NCBI RefSeq assembly: GCF_900142165.1
Contig: NZ_FQZY01000006.1
Location: 97,475 to 161,474, forward strand
Reading direction: 5' to 3'
Source: Hespellia stercorisuis DSM 15480
Lineage (GTDB): Bacteria; Bacillota; Clostridia; Lachnospirales; Lachnospiraceae
DNA: 64,000 nt
Shown here: positions 16,610 through 26,113 of the stretch, piece by piece
How positions within the stretch are numbered: position 1 is the stretch's first letter
How the letters are laid out: each line of letters opens with the position of its first letter
Notes under the pieces: model-generated
Database searches by the model: none
What the model saw: the letters and a program-made list of their open reading frames with translations, nothing else
What the model was told of the DNA's origin: nothing
Translations under genes and position numbers: made by a program

Positions 16610-17555
16610 TCTGGTCGGACAATGTTTTGGGTTCCTTCAGGTGGAGGAAAAAATGCCTTATACGGAGGAACGCTATTATGTGTGGCGGTGCCAGTGTTTA
16701 AACTGTGGGGGAGAAACATTTGTCAGCACAAGAAAACTAAAGAACAAGATTACAACCAATTGTGGGTGTATTCCGAAGATACCGATCCGTAAAGGCTCTA
16801 TTGCTGAAGACTTGACGGGGCAAACTTTTGGTCGGTTAAAAGTGCTCCGCCAGGTGGAGAGCTGTGCGGACGGACACGCCAGGTGGATGTGTGAATGTAT
16901 CTGCAAAAAGAAGATGGTTGTGTCCGCACGTAACTTAAAGACGGGAAGAACAAAGGACTGCGGCTGCGTCAAAAAGAGACTGTCCGGACATTGTCTGGAT
17001 TTACAGGGCAGGCAGTTCAAAAGACTGACAGCGTTGTATCCCACTGAAAAAAGGGAAAAGAAGGGCTCTGTGATCTGGCACTGCAAGTGCAGCTGCGGAA
17101 ATGAGCTGGAAGTGTCAGCGGATGCTTTGCTGCATGGAAATTATTACAGTTGTGGATGTCTTAAAAAAGAAATACAAAAAAATATTGTGGAGCGTCTTCA
17201 TTTAATTGATGGTACGTGTGTGGAATGGTTGGAAAGCCGTAAATCCAGATGTGACAACACCAGCGGATTTCGGGGCGTATATCCGGTTGCAAGTGGACGC
17301 TTTGCAGTAAAAATAGGATTTAAAAAGCATGTATTTCATATAGGGACGTATGACACGTTTGAGGAAGCGGTACAGATTCGGGTTGAGGCGGAAAAGATTT
17401 TCCATAACGGTTTTACAGATGCTTATTATCGATGGTCTAAACGGGCAAAAGAAGATTCGTCCTGGGCTCATGACCATCCCTTTTATTATGATGTGAAAAG
17501 TGAAAATAATCAGTTTCTTGTTTCTACGATCTTGCAGGAGGATTACAGGGAATAA
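16593..17555 (+). CDS. Zinc-ribbon/AP2-domain DNA-binding protein
   Basis: A 320-residue protein. Three similar modules of about 60 residues each start with a pattern like L-x-G-Q-x-F-G-x-L, hold a W-x-C-x-C-x-x-C-G core and end in CGC (ends near 58, 127 and 190); they probably bind zinc. An AP2-type DNA-binding domain follows at about 210-265 (SGFRGVYPVASGRFAVKIGF, then HIGTYDTFEEAVQIR). Such combinations occur in phage and mobile-element proteins, often with HNH nucleases, but no HNH motif is seen here. It overlaps the anchored matrix protein gene, so it is translated with the operon and could regulate it. Function is inferred. Confidence 0.8.
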   Translation: MGKQSNLVGQCFGFLQVEEKMPYTEERYYVWRCQCLNCGGETFVSTRKLKNKITTNCGCIPKIPIRKGSIAEDLTGQTFGRLKVLRQVESCADGHARWMCECICKKKMVVSARNLKTGRTKDCGCVKKRLSGHCLDLQGRQFKRLTALYPTEKREKKGSVIWHCKCSCGNELEVSADALLHGNYYSCGCLKKEIQKNIVERLHLIDGTCVEWLESRKSRCDNTSGFRGVYPVASGRFAVKIGFKKHVFHIGTYDTFEEAVQIRVEAEKIFHNGFTDAYYRWSKRAKEDSSWAHDHPFYYDVKSENNQFLVSTILQEDYRE

Positions 17556-17601
17556 AGAAAATGAATACATAAGAACAGGGAAAGGGGAAGGATGCAGGTT
17601 C

Positions 17602-18051
17602 ATGAAATGCATCCGACAATATATCATGTCACTTTGTGTAACCGTCCAGTTTAATGGCAATTGCCGGGAGGCAGTCCTGTTTTATGCAAGGGCATTTAAA
17701 CAGGAAATTCCACTGTTTTTAACTTATGAGGAGGGGAAATCTTCGCTTCCCTGTGAATGTAAGATACCTGACAAAATGAAATCCCGTGTAATGCACAGCC
17801 GTCTGAATATTGCAGGAACGCCAGTGGACTTTTGTGATCTGCCGGAGGCCTTTGGATTTATGCAGGGAAGCAACATGTTCTTAAGTGCATCCTATAAAGA
17901 GTACGACAAGGCAAAAAAGGTATTTGATTTCTTAAAGCAGGATGGTGAGGTAGATGTTCCTTTCACACAGACGGGTGTGGATAAATATTATGGAATATTG
18001 GAAGATAAGTTTCATGTGCAGTGGATTATTAATGCACAGTTGAATTACTGA
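17602..18051 (+). CDS. VOC-superfamily PhnB-like protein
   Basis: About 149 residues. VTVQFNGNCREAVLFYARAF is the standard opening of PhnB-like VOC (glyoxalase-fold) proteins; the later DFCDLPEAFGFMQGSNMFLS, VDVPFTQTGVDKYYGILEDK and HVQWIIN match the second half. These small cytoplasmic proteins are mostly of unknown substrate. ATG 17602 has AGGGGAAGG about 10 bases upstream; ATG 17626 would give the more usual length. Its link to the matrix operon is unclear; it ends the block inside the direct repeats. Confidence 0.78.
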   Translation: MKCIRQYIMSLCVTVQFNGNCREAVLFYARAFKQEIPLFLTYEEGKSSLPCECKIPDKMKSRVMHSRLNIAGTPVDFCDLPEAFGFMQGSNMFLSASYKEYDKAKKVFDFLKQDGEVDVPFTQTGVDKYYGILEDKFHVQWIINAQLNY

Positions 18052-18160
18052 CGCACAGGGCATACCAGATAAGGTTCTGTGACGCCAGAAGCGCTGCAGA
18101 TACTTCAGAAGAATAGGAATTTAAGATGTATATTTAAAAAAATGAAAATAATATTAAGTG

Positions 18161-18201
18161 GGACAGTAGCTAATCATGAAAAACAGGCTGCTGTTTTTTT
18201 G
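18161..18201 (+). terminator. Terminator after the VOC gene region
   Basis: ACAGTAGC pairs with GCTGCTGT (one mismatch) across a 16-base loop and runs into TTTTTTT. Confidence 0.65.
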
Positions 18202-18311
18202 TGAGAAAAAACGAAGGAGATCATGAAATGACAGACATTTCGACCAGTACATTTTGTGAGAGTGGAGGACAAAAATTTCTTCACAAGAGAGCAGTGTATT
18301 TGTATAATAAG

Positions 18312-18363
18312 AAATTCCTCCATTCGGAGGAATAGAGAATAAAAATGCCCGCGTTTGCGGGCA
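18312..18363. terminator. Two adjacent hairpins
   Basis: ATTCCTCC/GGAGGAAT and TGCCCGC/GCGGGCA, both with 3-4 base loops. Read on the minus strand the second is followed by TTTTTATT and would terminate transcription; no certain minus-strand gene lies upstream of it. Confidence 0.5.
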
Positions 18364-18390
18364 TAGCAACAGTAAACGATCCATAGTAAG

Positions 18391-19220
18391 TGATAAAGTG
18401 GATCAAAATTGAATGTTATTCAACAACTTGCACAGCAGGATAGAAAAAGCGATGGAAGATATGAATGCTCTTTTAAACTGCATGGGAAACCCGCAGCTTT
18501 TACATATCCTGCTGACAGCGGATAGGAAAATGCAGGAGATCCTTCTTTTACGGATGCAGGGATATCAGAGCAAAGAGATCGACGCAATGACAGGGCCTTC
18601 AGAACAGACTCTCTATACAAGACTGAACCGCCTGAAGAAAAAAATAAAAAAATTGTTAGAAAGTGAATAAAAAAGACGAAATTAAACGGCTATATTTATA
18701 TAAGGGAGATTTTTCTTCCTTCGCTCCTTGATAACTTCATACCAGCATTATAGGTACGTTCCCATAAGTCGTAGCGTGACAGCATAAACGCCAGGACAGA
18801 CGAAACCAGCAGGATGTACGGTTTTGTCTTGAGCGATTTTTTATAGCTGTGAATAAGCCCTGGCAGGCTTTTCGCCATGAGGATGCGTGGGAGATAATGA
18901 TACGTTTACTAGCTATAGAGCAGAAGATGGACATTGGGTTGTAATCAGCAAGACCCTTTGGAAATCTGCGAATGACATCTGGCCGGATGTCTGCCTGTAA
19001 TGTTCCCAATAGAAACATTGTAAAGGTTTTCGGGGGTGCGGGGTCAAATACGGAACCAAAAGTAGTAGAAAAAGAAATTAATAGAAATCAATAGAAATGT
19101 GTTGTTGATATCAGATACATGCGGCCGTGGGGAACCATGGCCGCATTGCTGTGATATCAACTCCATAACTGGAACAAAAAAGGATGAGCGTATGTTTTAT
19201 CGAAAAGAATATGAGAAAAA
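18391..19220 (+). repeat. Direct repeat, copy B (with 279-base deletion)
   Basis: Second copy of the sequence at 7207-8310. It lacks the equivalent of 7265-7543, joining the shared leader to the last part of the sigma-like gene. It ends at the first ten codons of the helicase gene. Together with copy A it brackets about 11 kb that includes the recombinase and matrix operon. Confidence 0.85.
18413..18670 (+). pseudogene. Truncated sigma-70 region 4-like gene
   Basis: An 85-codon frame whose last 73 codons match the C-terminal HTH of the protein at 7329, while the first twelve (MLFNNLHSRIEK) come from its leader. The N-terminal half was removed by an in-frame 279-base deletion (93 codons). No ribosome site precedes the ATG, so it is probably a deletion remnant. 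A short HTH-only protein cannot be ruled out. Confidence 0.6.
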
Positions 19221-21174
19221 AGCGCATAGGGAAATTGATTGTGTTTTCAGGGAACTTCTTCCCCAGCATGGATTATGCGTAAGAGAAGCACAGATCCGGT
19301 TAAGCCACCAGATGCTGGATACCCTGTTGGGAAATAAAATTGCACTCTGCGATGCCGGGGTAGGCATTGGAAAGACCTATGCGTATCTGACAGCCTGTCT
19401 CATTATGAAAAAGTATGCAGCTGCTATCGGCCGGTTTTCTCCTTATGACCACCGGCCGATGACCATATCAACCTCAAGTATTGCATTACAAAAAGCGATC
19501 CTGCAGGAATACCTGCCGTTTTTGTCGAAGATATTGCTAGAGGCCGGAATCATACAGCAGCCGATTCAAGCGGTACTGCGGAAGGGAAAAGAGCATTTTG
19601 TCTGCGACAGCCGATTGGAATTCCGCTTGCAGGCAATTGCGCATAAAGAAAAGAACGCGCAGCAAAAAGATGCAGTCCTGAAATTAAAGGAAACCTATGA
19701 CATGGACAGCATCCACGGACTGAGCAGCTTTGACCGCAGACAAGTATGTGTTCCGAAGTTCTGCCCGTCAGACTGTCCGGGGCGAAAGGACTGCCGCTAT
19801 CAGAACTATTTAAAGAGGGCAATGGGCAGTGACATCTGTTTCCAGATCTGCAACCATAATTACCTGTTGGCAGATGCCGTCCACAGATCCAAAGACTATA
19901 AAGCATTGCTGTCAGATTACCGGGCATTGGTGGTAGATGAATCCCACAAGCTTCCGGAGGCCGCAAGACAGATGTATGGAAAATCCCTATGTGTTTCGGA
20001 TATTGAAGAGATTGCAAGGAATCTGGACAAGGAGTTTCAAAGAAAAGCAGCAAAGAGATTAAGGGAAAGCTGCCATGCTTTTCTGGATACTTTTAAGAAT
20101 GAAACAATAGATGAAAAAATAAAAAAGCGAAAACCAGAAGAACCTCCTACGCTCCTTTCCGGACAGCAGCGGGAGGCCCTTTCAAATTTTCTTACACAGC
20201 TTGGGAAGATTCAGGGAGAACTGGCAGGGGACAGCCCCCGGTGGGTGCAGAACCGGCTGGAAGAGGCCGGGCAGGTATTGGCAGCTTTCTTTGCACAGGA
20301 CAAGTACTATATTTTATATGTGGAGCGGGACAAGGATCAGTACCCGATCTTCTGTGCAATCAGCCGGACGATTCCGAAGCGGTTAAAAGAGACGCTATGG
20401 GAGCAGGGCTTCCCGGCTATTTTGACCAGCGGCACTTTAAAGGCAGGAAATGGATTCGAACGGACCCGCCAGGTCACAGGACTTCTGGAAGAAGCAAGGG
20501 TGCAGGAATATGTGGCGGAATCGCCCTTCCATTATAAAGAAAATTGTCTTTTATATTTACCCAAGACTTTAAAGCCAATGAAAAAAGACAGCCCCTTAGA
20601 GGTGAAGATGATAGCAGAACATATAAAACGGCTGATACAGGCGACCTATGGACATACATTGGTGCTGTTTACCTCCTATGCACTGATGGGAAATGTGCGC
20701 AGACAGCTCCAGGAGGATCTGCCGTTTCCATTCCTGGAGGTATGGCGGCACTCGCAGGAAGAGATCCACCGATTCAAGACACTTAAGAATGCAGTCCTGT
20801 TCTCAGCGGGTTCCTGCTGGGAGGGTGTGGATTTCCCGGGGGATATCGTATCCTCTCTGATTCTGGTAAAGCTGCCCTTTGCGGTCCCTGACCCGGTTGG
20901 GGAGGCAGAGAAGGAGCAGTACGGACATCTGGAGGAGTATATCCGGGAGATCATTGTGCCGGATATGCAAAAGAAGCTCCGACAGGGATTCGGACGGGCA
21001 ATCCGGACAGAACAGGACACCTGCGTGGTATCAATCCTGGATTACCGTGCGCTGCCGGGGGGCAGGTATCATCAAGACGTCTTGTGTGCGCTGCCATCAT
21101 GCCAGATGGCTGGTTCCTTGGAAGAGGTGGAGCGCTTCATCCGCAGCCGGAAAGGAACGGAATACTATATGTAA
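19192..21174 (+). CDS. DinG/XPD-family ATP-dependent DNA helicase
   Basis: A 660-residue superfamily 2 helicase. Walker A is DAGVGIGKTYAYL near residue 55, the DEAH box is VVDESHKLPEAAR near 247, and a four-cysteine iron-sulphur motif lies between them (CVPKFCPSDCPGRKDCRYQN). The C-terminal motor has SAGSCWEGVDFPGD, VKLPFAVPDP and QGFGRAIRTEQDTCVV. Members unwind DNA 5' to 3'. ATG 19192 is chosen over an upstream TTG because AAAAAGGATG precedes it and the same start context occurs in repeat copy A. Its place before the recombinase trio suggests it belongs to the mobile element. Confidence 0.88.
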   Translation: MFYRKEYEKKAHREIDCVFRELLPQHGLCVREAQIRLSHQMLDTLLGNKIALCDAGVGIGKTYAYLTACLIMKKYAAAIGRFSPYDHRPMTISTSSIALQKAILQEYLPFLSKILLEAGIIQQPIQAVLRKGKEHFVCDSRLEFRLQAIAHKEKNAQQKDAVLKLKETYDMDSIHGLSSFDRRQVCVPKFCPSDCPGRKDCRYQNYLKRAMGSDICFQICNHNYLLADAVHRSKDYKALLSDYRALVVDESHKLPEAARQMYGKSLCVSDIEEIARNLDKEFQRKAAKRLRESCHAFLDTFKNETIDEKIKKRKPEEPPTLLSGQQREALSNFLTQLGKIQGELAGDSPRWVQNRLEEAGQVLAAFFAQDKYYILYVERDKDQYPIFCAISRTIPKRLKETLWEQGFPAILTSGTLKAGNGFERTRQVTGLLEEARVQEYVAESPFHYKENCLLYLPKTLKPMKKDSPLEVKMIAEHIKRLIQATYGHTLVLFTSYALMGNVRRQLQEDLPFPFLEVWRHSQEEIHRFKTLKNAVLFSAGSCWEGVDFPGDIVSSLILVKLPFAVPDPVGEAEKEQYGHLEEYIREIIVPDMQKKLRQGFGRAIRTEQDTCVVSILDYRALPGGRYHQDVLCALPSCQMAGSLEEVERFIRSRKGTEYYM

Positions 21175-21346
21175 AAGCAGCTATTTAAGAGTTGTTGGTA
21201 GTGCTTTGAACAGACCGTAAAGGGAAGACAATGTTTGGTGAGATTTAAGGGCTTATTTTACACGAATTGTTGGTATTTGTGAATAGATATCCGGGCATGA
21301 GTTGGGTATACTGTCTATGACGTCAGAGGAAAGGAGTGGGAGCAGG

Positions 21347-22471
21347 ATGAGGAATTATAGAGTCGGTATGGCAAAAGACGCCTCCACAAAGTATTATTTT
21401 ATCCGGAATACGGATACGATGAAGATCGAAGTGCTCCCCACGAAATATCTGACGCACATGACAAGGGCGAACCGTTCTCCCAATACGATCCGAAGAAGTG
21501 CTTTCGCCATCTGTTATTATCTGGGCTATATGGAGGAAAAGCAGATGGCATTGGAAGATGTCTATGCACTGGACTACGAAAAGCAGTATGAGCACTTTAC
21601 GGAATATCTGAACTGGCTAAGATCCGGAAACCATAAAGAGAATAAAGTGAAATTACCAGACAATGGAACCTGCAACGCATACTTAAAGGATGTGTTCCGG
21701 TTCTATCTTTTTATGGAAATGCAGGAGGCACCGGACACTCAGCTATCGGTATTAGCGTATAACCAGATCACAATCGCAAATGCGGCAGGGGTCAAAAGGA
21801 CCCTGCGTTCCAAATCATTCAAGGGATATTTGAGGGAAGAAGAACGGAAGGTCAGGGCAGCCGAGAAGTGTGAGATCGTGACGATCCTGGAAGCATGTAC
21901 GAACTGCCGCGACCAGGTACTGATCCTTTTGACCTCCGAGCTGGGTTTTCGGATCGGGGAAATACTCGGTATTGATTATACAAGAGATATCGATTATGAG
22001 AGCCATGAGGTCAAGGTGGATTTCCGGGATGACAATGAGAATGATGCCAGAGCAAAAAATGCGGAGGAACGAAGGGGGAAGATCAGCATGGATACCTTTG
22101 ACTTTCTGCTGTACTACCTGTCCGAATATTGGGATGTGATCCAGAAACAAAACTACCTGTTTGTCAACATCCAGGGCGAAACAAAAGGAAGACCAATGAA
22201 AGTGGACAGCGTTTACGATATGTTCGAACGGATGGAGAAAAAGACCGGGATCCGGATCACCCCGCATATGCTGCGGAGGTATTATGCGAATACCAGGTGG
22301 GACGCGGACTGGCCGCTGGAGATGATCAGCCAGGCACTTGGACATAAGCATCTGGATACGACGGTACGCTACTTAAATGTCATGGATGACAAGCTAAAAG
22401 CAGCAAGCCAGGAATTCTATAATAGATATTCCAGCCTTTACGGTGTGCAAAAGCTGCTGGAAGGGAAGTGA
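21347..22471 (+). CDS. Tyrosine recombinase 1 (TnpA-like of Tn554/RIT type)
   Basis: About 374 residues. An N-terminal SAM-like core-binding domain (TRANRSPNTIRRSAFAICYY) is followed by the catalytic domain: Arg in ELGFRIGEILGI near 201, H-x-x-R in TPHMLRRYYANT near 307, His in LGHKHLDTT near 331 and the nucleophile Tyr in VRYLNVMDD near 340. ATG 21347 lies about 10 bases after AAAGGAG. The gene is first of three tandem recombinases spaced by 6 bases or overlapping, as in Tn554-like and recombinase-in-trio elements. Confidence 0.88.
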   Translation: MRNYRVGMAKDASTKYYFIRNTDTMKIEVLPTKYLTHMTRANRSPNTIRRSAFAICYYLGYMEEKQMALEDVYALDYEKQYEHFTEYLNWLRSGNHKENKVKLPDNGTCNAYLKDVFRFYLFMEMQEAPDTQLSVLAYNQITIANAAGVKRTLRSKSFKGYLREEERKVRAAEKCEIVTILEACTNCRDQVLILLTSELGFRIGEILGIDYTRDIDYESHEVKVDFRDDNENDARAKNAEERRGKISMDTFDFLLYYLSEYWDVIQKQNYLFVNIQGETKGRPMKVDSVYDMFERMEKKTGIRITPHMLRRYYANTRWDADWPLEMISQALGHKHLDTTVRYLNVMDDKLKAASQEFYNRYSSLYGVQKLLEGK

Positions 22472-22477
22472 TAAAAG

Positions 22478-24238
22478 ATGCCAGCCTACCGTTTACAGCC
22501 AAAGGAACGAAAGGAAGCTTTACTGCAGGACCAAAAGGAGCTGCGGAAACAGTTAGGCCGGGAGATTGATTCCTGTATGGAAATAAAGAGTACACACAGG
22601 AATAAAGCAAAAAAAATTTTAGCGGACATGGAAGTCTGGCATATAGCAGACATTGACTATGAGGTCAGGTCCGCTTATGAAGATTACCTGACACGGGAAA
22701 CTTCGATGCAAGCAGTCACAGTCAGAGCGTATGTAAGAGGGTTAGACCAGATGAAACGCCATGCCCTCCGGGAGCAGATGCAGACGTTAAAAGGAAAAAG
22801 GGATGCTCTGGAAAATCTGGATAAGCAGATCCTATTCCTGCCCTACCACCCGGAACAGGAAATCGCAAGCCAGTTCGAACGGTTCGTCTATCCGGAAAGC
22901 CTGGTATGGGATTTTAGGCAGGATGCTTCAGGAATCTTAAAAATACAGATCTTTGATGTGCTGCATGCGCTGTTAAGAAGTGGGATGAATACCTCTATAA
23001 GAAATGGGAAGCTCGAAGCATTAAAAACACTCTATGCGTTCTGTATCAGGGAGCAGGTGCGTGATCTGGAAGGTCTGGAACAAAAGCATATCGCAAGATT
23101 CCAGGCAGGCATTGCACAGAAACAAAAACAGGCAACGGCCATGCAGGTATTGGATCAGAGCAGAAAGATCTTATTTATGGGATCAAAAGAGATCAACTGG
23201 AATGCGAATGTCTGGTATCTGGAACGCTTTCATTTTGAAAAGACAAGAACGAACCCGACAAATCCTGTCAGGACGTTTTCATTCCTTGAAGTAGCGCACA
23301 GGCAGAATAAAAGATATCTGCAGCAGTACATGAAATATTGCCTGGGCGTCACACATCTGGCAGTAAGTGTCATCCAAATTGAACTTATTTTAGTACGAAA
23401 TTTCATAGTATGGCTGGAACAGAAAGAAGTGCATAATGTCTGCTGTGTTGCCGAAGCTACAATCGAACGGTATTTTAAAAAGCAAGAGCAGTTGGATATA
23501 AAAGAAGCGGCATTTAACAGGAAGGTCACAAGCATCCTACATTTTTTTGATTACTTGAAAGTTCGTGGTTTTATTACAAAGATCCCCCTTTGTGCACAAT
23601 ATTATAGGAAGAAAGAGATCCTAAAGCACCATGACCGATGTGTCGGGGTTGATGTATATACAGAGCTCCTTGGGAAACTTCAATTTTTCCCGGAAAATCT
23701 GCGGCTCATGTTCCTGCATCTGTGGGGAATCGGCCTGCGTGCCAGCGAGGTCTGCAGCCTGAAAGGAAATGCTTATTCTATACAGGGCAGGGATGCCTGG
23801 ATACAGGTATATCAGATAAAAATGCAGAATTATAAGCGGATCCCGATACCCTGGGCATTATACAGGCTGATGAAGGTCTATCTGGAAAAGTACCAGATCG
23901 GTCCGGAGGCATATGTGTTTCAGAACAGAAAAGGCGGTGCATATTGCTATACCACCTTTCGGAAGAACATGTTGAAATGCTGTGAAGAACGTCAGATTGC
24001 AGATGGAGGGTACCTGTTCAAATCTCATGATTATAGGCATACGGTGGCAACGATGTACTATGACAATGACGCATCCATTCAGAGTGTTAGGGATTATCTG
24101 GGACATGACCATGAGGAAATGACGCGACAATATGTTGACTATATGCCGAAAAAGATAGCAAAAGCGAGTGAAGAATACTTCAGCAAAAAAAATAACAGCT
24201 TGGCTGTTGGAATAAAGAGGTGCAAACGTGGAACATAA
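22478..24238 (+). CDS. Tyrosine recombinase 2 (TnpB-like)
   Basis: 586 residues, longer than a standard integrase as is usual for TnpB of Tn554. The extra N-terminal half is helical. The catalytic core shows Arg in GIGLRASEVCSLKG near 415, H-x-x-R in SHDYRHTVATMYY near 512, His in LGHDHEEMTRQ near 540 and Tyr in QYVDYMPKK near 546. It begins 6 bases after recombinase 1 and overlaps the next gene by 11 bases. It works presumably in a complex with the other two recombinases for insertion and excision (family knowledge). Confidence 0.88.
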   Translation: MPAYRLQPKERKEALLQDQKELRKQLGREIDSCMEIKSTHRNKAKKILADMEVWHIADIDYEVRSAYEDYLTRETSMQAVTVRAYVRGLDQMKRHALREQMQTLKGKRDALENLDKQILFLPYHPEQEIASQFERFVYPESLVWDFRQDASGILKIQIFDVLHALLRSGMNTSIRNGKLEALKTLYAFCIREQVRDLEGLEQKHIARFQAGIAQKQKQATAMQVLDQSRKILFMGSKEINWNANVWYLERFHFEKTRTNPTNPVRTFSFLEVAHRQNKRYLQQYMKYCLGVTHLAVSVIQIELILVRNFIVWLEQKEVHNVCCVAEATIERYFKKQEQLDIKEAAFNRKVTSILHFFDYLKVRGFITKIPLCAQYYRKKEILKHHDRCVGVDVYTELLGKLQFFPENLRLMFLHLWGIGLRASEVCSLKGNAYSIQGRDAWIQVYQIKMQNYKRIPIPWALYRLMKVYLEKYQIGPEAYVFQNRKGGAYCYTTFRKNMLKCCEERQIADGGYLFKSHDYRHTVATMYYDNDASIQSVRDYLGHDHEEMTRQYVDYMPKKIAKASEEYFSKKNNSLAVGIKRCKRGT

Positions 24239-25745
24239 AATTCATTTGAAGCAGATGGAATCTTATCAGCATGCAAGTGAAATGGCAAAGAAACGAATGG
24301 GAAGAGATCCGTGCTTTGACTTAAGCCTGCTGCCAACAGAGGTCATGCAGGACGAAATGCGGACCTATATCATACAACGCAGCGAGGGACTGTCAGCGGA
24401 AAATTTATACATTGAAAATCGATTTTATCATCATCTCTGCCAGCTTATAAAGGAAAAGGGCAGGCATCTGAATAGTTTTCGAGATTGGGGAAGGGAAATG
24501 TGGGTGCGGCAGATGAAAGGATGGATGCTGAAACAGGGACTTTCGTTAACACTCAGAGAAAAAGGATATCGTGGGGAAGAGAGGATAGGCAATGCACCGA
24601 CGATCCGATATATAAACAGACTTTTCAATTTTTTGGAACTGAATAACGGACAGGATGAAACAGACAAGGATATATGGGATTTAGGAAGGCTTGATATTGA
24701 ACTCCGGGTGGATTTGACCAGAACGTGCAGGACCCTTCGTTTTACTAAGATCGTGCAGTCCGATATTCGCCAAGAACTAAAAAAAGCAATCTTTTTTCAC
24801 CTGAAAACAGAAGCTCTTGGATGTGTGCAAAAAGAAATGACCGCAATGCGCAGATTTTCAAAATATCTCTCGGAGAAATACCCTAAAATAGAATCTTGCA
24901 CAGACCTGGACAGAAGGATATTTGAGGAATATCTGATCTATTTGAAAACGGAAGATACCGGAGTAAAACAGTTTCGGGCGGAGCTGACAAGGCTCAGAGC
25001 TTTATTGGAAACAATCGGGACTATATACCAATACCCGAAGCTTCGCACCATGATACTGAACCGTGATATTCCGCCGACACAACGGGCAGAATTTAAAACA
25101 TACTCGGATGCAGAACTAAAGAGGCTGAATGCTTTTATTGTGAAAGCAGACGAACAAACTGCACGGCTTATGATCATACATCAAATGCTGGGCACCAGAA
25201 TTTCAGATACACTTACGCTGGCAATGGACTGTCTGTCAGAGAAAGACGGTACACCCATCATTCGAATAAAACAGATGAAAACACACACTTATGAAAAACC
25301 GATCAGTCAGGAACTGGCAGCCCTAATAAGGAAAGCAATCCAATATACAAAAGAACGATACAAGGAGAGCGAATACCTATTTGTGAGTGAAAATAATCCA
25401 CTGAAACCCTTACAATATGGAACCTTACAGACGCGGATCATGCGGCTTATTAATAAAGAAGATATCCGGGACGATCATGGAAACCTGTTCGGATTCGGCA
25501 CTCATATGTACCGCCACCATTATGGCGTGAAACTGACGGAGATGCATCTGGATGACTGGACGATTGCAAGACTTCTCGGACACAGCAGTTTGAAGAATGT
25601 AAAATATTATCGGAAAATGAGCAACCAGATGCTGGCAGATGAAACCCGGAGAGTGCGGAATATGATCTCAGAGATGATACTCGCAAATTTAGATGGGTGG
25701 GGTGAAGAATATGAGCAAATACGACAAGATGATAACCTTAAATAA
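24228..25745 (+). CDS. Tyrosine recombinase 3
   Basis: 505 residues starting at GTG 24228 behind AGAGGTGCAAAC. Catalytic residues: Arg in MLGTRISDTLTLAMD near 325, H-x-x-R in GTHMYRHHYGVKL near 428, His in LLGHSSLKNVKYYRK near 450 with the Tyr just after. Tn554 itself has two recombinases plus a small TnpC; a third full-length recombinase makes this set closer to the RIT arrangement, though the proteins are longer than usual RIT members. It overlaps the accessory gene by 35 bases. Confidence 0.87.
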   Translation: MEHKIHLKQMESYQHASEMAKKRMGRDPCFDLSLLPTEVMQDEMRTYIIQRSEGLSAENLYIENRFYHHLCQLIKEKGRHLNSFRDWGREMWVRQMKGWMLKQGLSLTLREKGYRGEERIGNAPTIRYINRLFNFLELNNGQDETDKDIWDLGRLDIELRVDLTRTCRTLRFTKIVQSDIRQELKKAIFFHLKTEALGCVQKEMTAMRRFSKYLSEKYPKIESCTDLDRRIFEEYLIYLKTEDTGVKQFRAELTRLRALLETIGTIYQYPKLRTMILNRDIPPTQRAEFKTYSDAELKRLNAFIVKADEQTARLMIIHQMLGTRISDTLTLAMDCLSEKDGTPIIRIKQMKTHTYEKPISQELAALIRKAIQYTKERYKESEYLFVSENNPLKPLQYGTLQTRIMRLINKEDIRDDHGNLFGFGTHMYRHHYGVKLTEMHLDDWTIARLLGHSSLKNVKYYRKMSNQMLADETRRVRNMISEMILANLDGWGEEYEQIRQDDNLK

Positions 25746-26094
25746 AAAAACGAGCGAGGAAAAGATTAATAAAGCAGTAGGGGCCATCCATAAAATGCTG
25801 GAGGAAGGAGAGAAGGTGACAGTTCCAAAGCTGATCAATAAAACAGGATTATCACGAGGATTTTTTTATAAGAATTTGATTGTCCGCAGAGAAGTAGACC
25901 GTGCCTTAGAACAACAAGTAGGCATGATCGACCCGAAACGCTATATTGGAGATATGGTGCTGAAAAGAAGGATTGAATTGCTGGAACAGCAGATGAAAGA
26001 ACTGCAAAGGGAAAAAGAGGAATTGATAAAAAAGAATCGGAAACTGGAACAGGCACTGAATCGGAAAGATTTGACGATGATTAAAAATTTATAA
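25711..26094 (+). CDS. TnpC-like coiled-coil accessory protein (DUF6262-like)
   Basis: 127 residues. An N-terminal HTH-like part (KVTVPKLINKTGLSRGFFYK) is followed by a coiled coil at about 85-120 (LEQQMKELQREKEELIKKNR). This layout matches TnpC of Tn554 and DUF6262 proteins, small DNA-binding helpers that influence transposition orientation and frequency. ATG 25711 is preceded by GGTGGGGTGAAG and lies inside the 3' end of recombinase 3. It closes the integration module. Confidence 0.78.
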   Translation: MSKYDKMITLNKKTSEEKINKAVGAIHKMLEEGEKVTVPKLINKTGLSRGFFYKNLIVRREVDRALEQQVGMIDPKRYIGDMVLKRRIELLEQQMKELQREKEELIKKNRKLEQALNRKDLTMIKNL

Positions 26095-26113
26095 TGAAGA
26101 TGAAAATAAACTA

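Noticed and set aside
21175..21346. Left terminal repeat of the recombinase element
   Set aside because: Short repeats of GTTGTTGGTA type are present, but I find no convincing inverted match near 26.1-26.2 kb.
24139..24336. Minus-strand frame across the junction of recombinases 2 and 3
   Set aside because: Antisense shadow; the overlapping plus-strand genes both have catalytic motifs.
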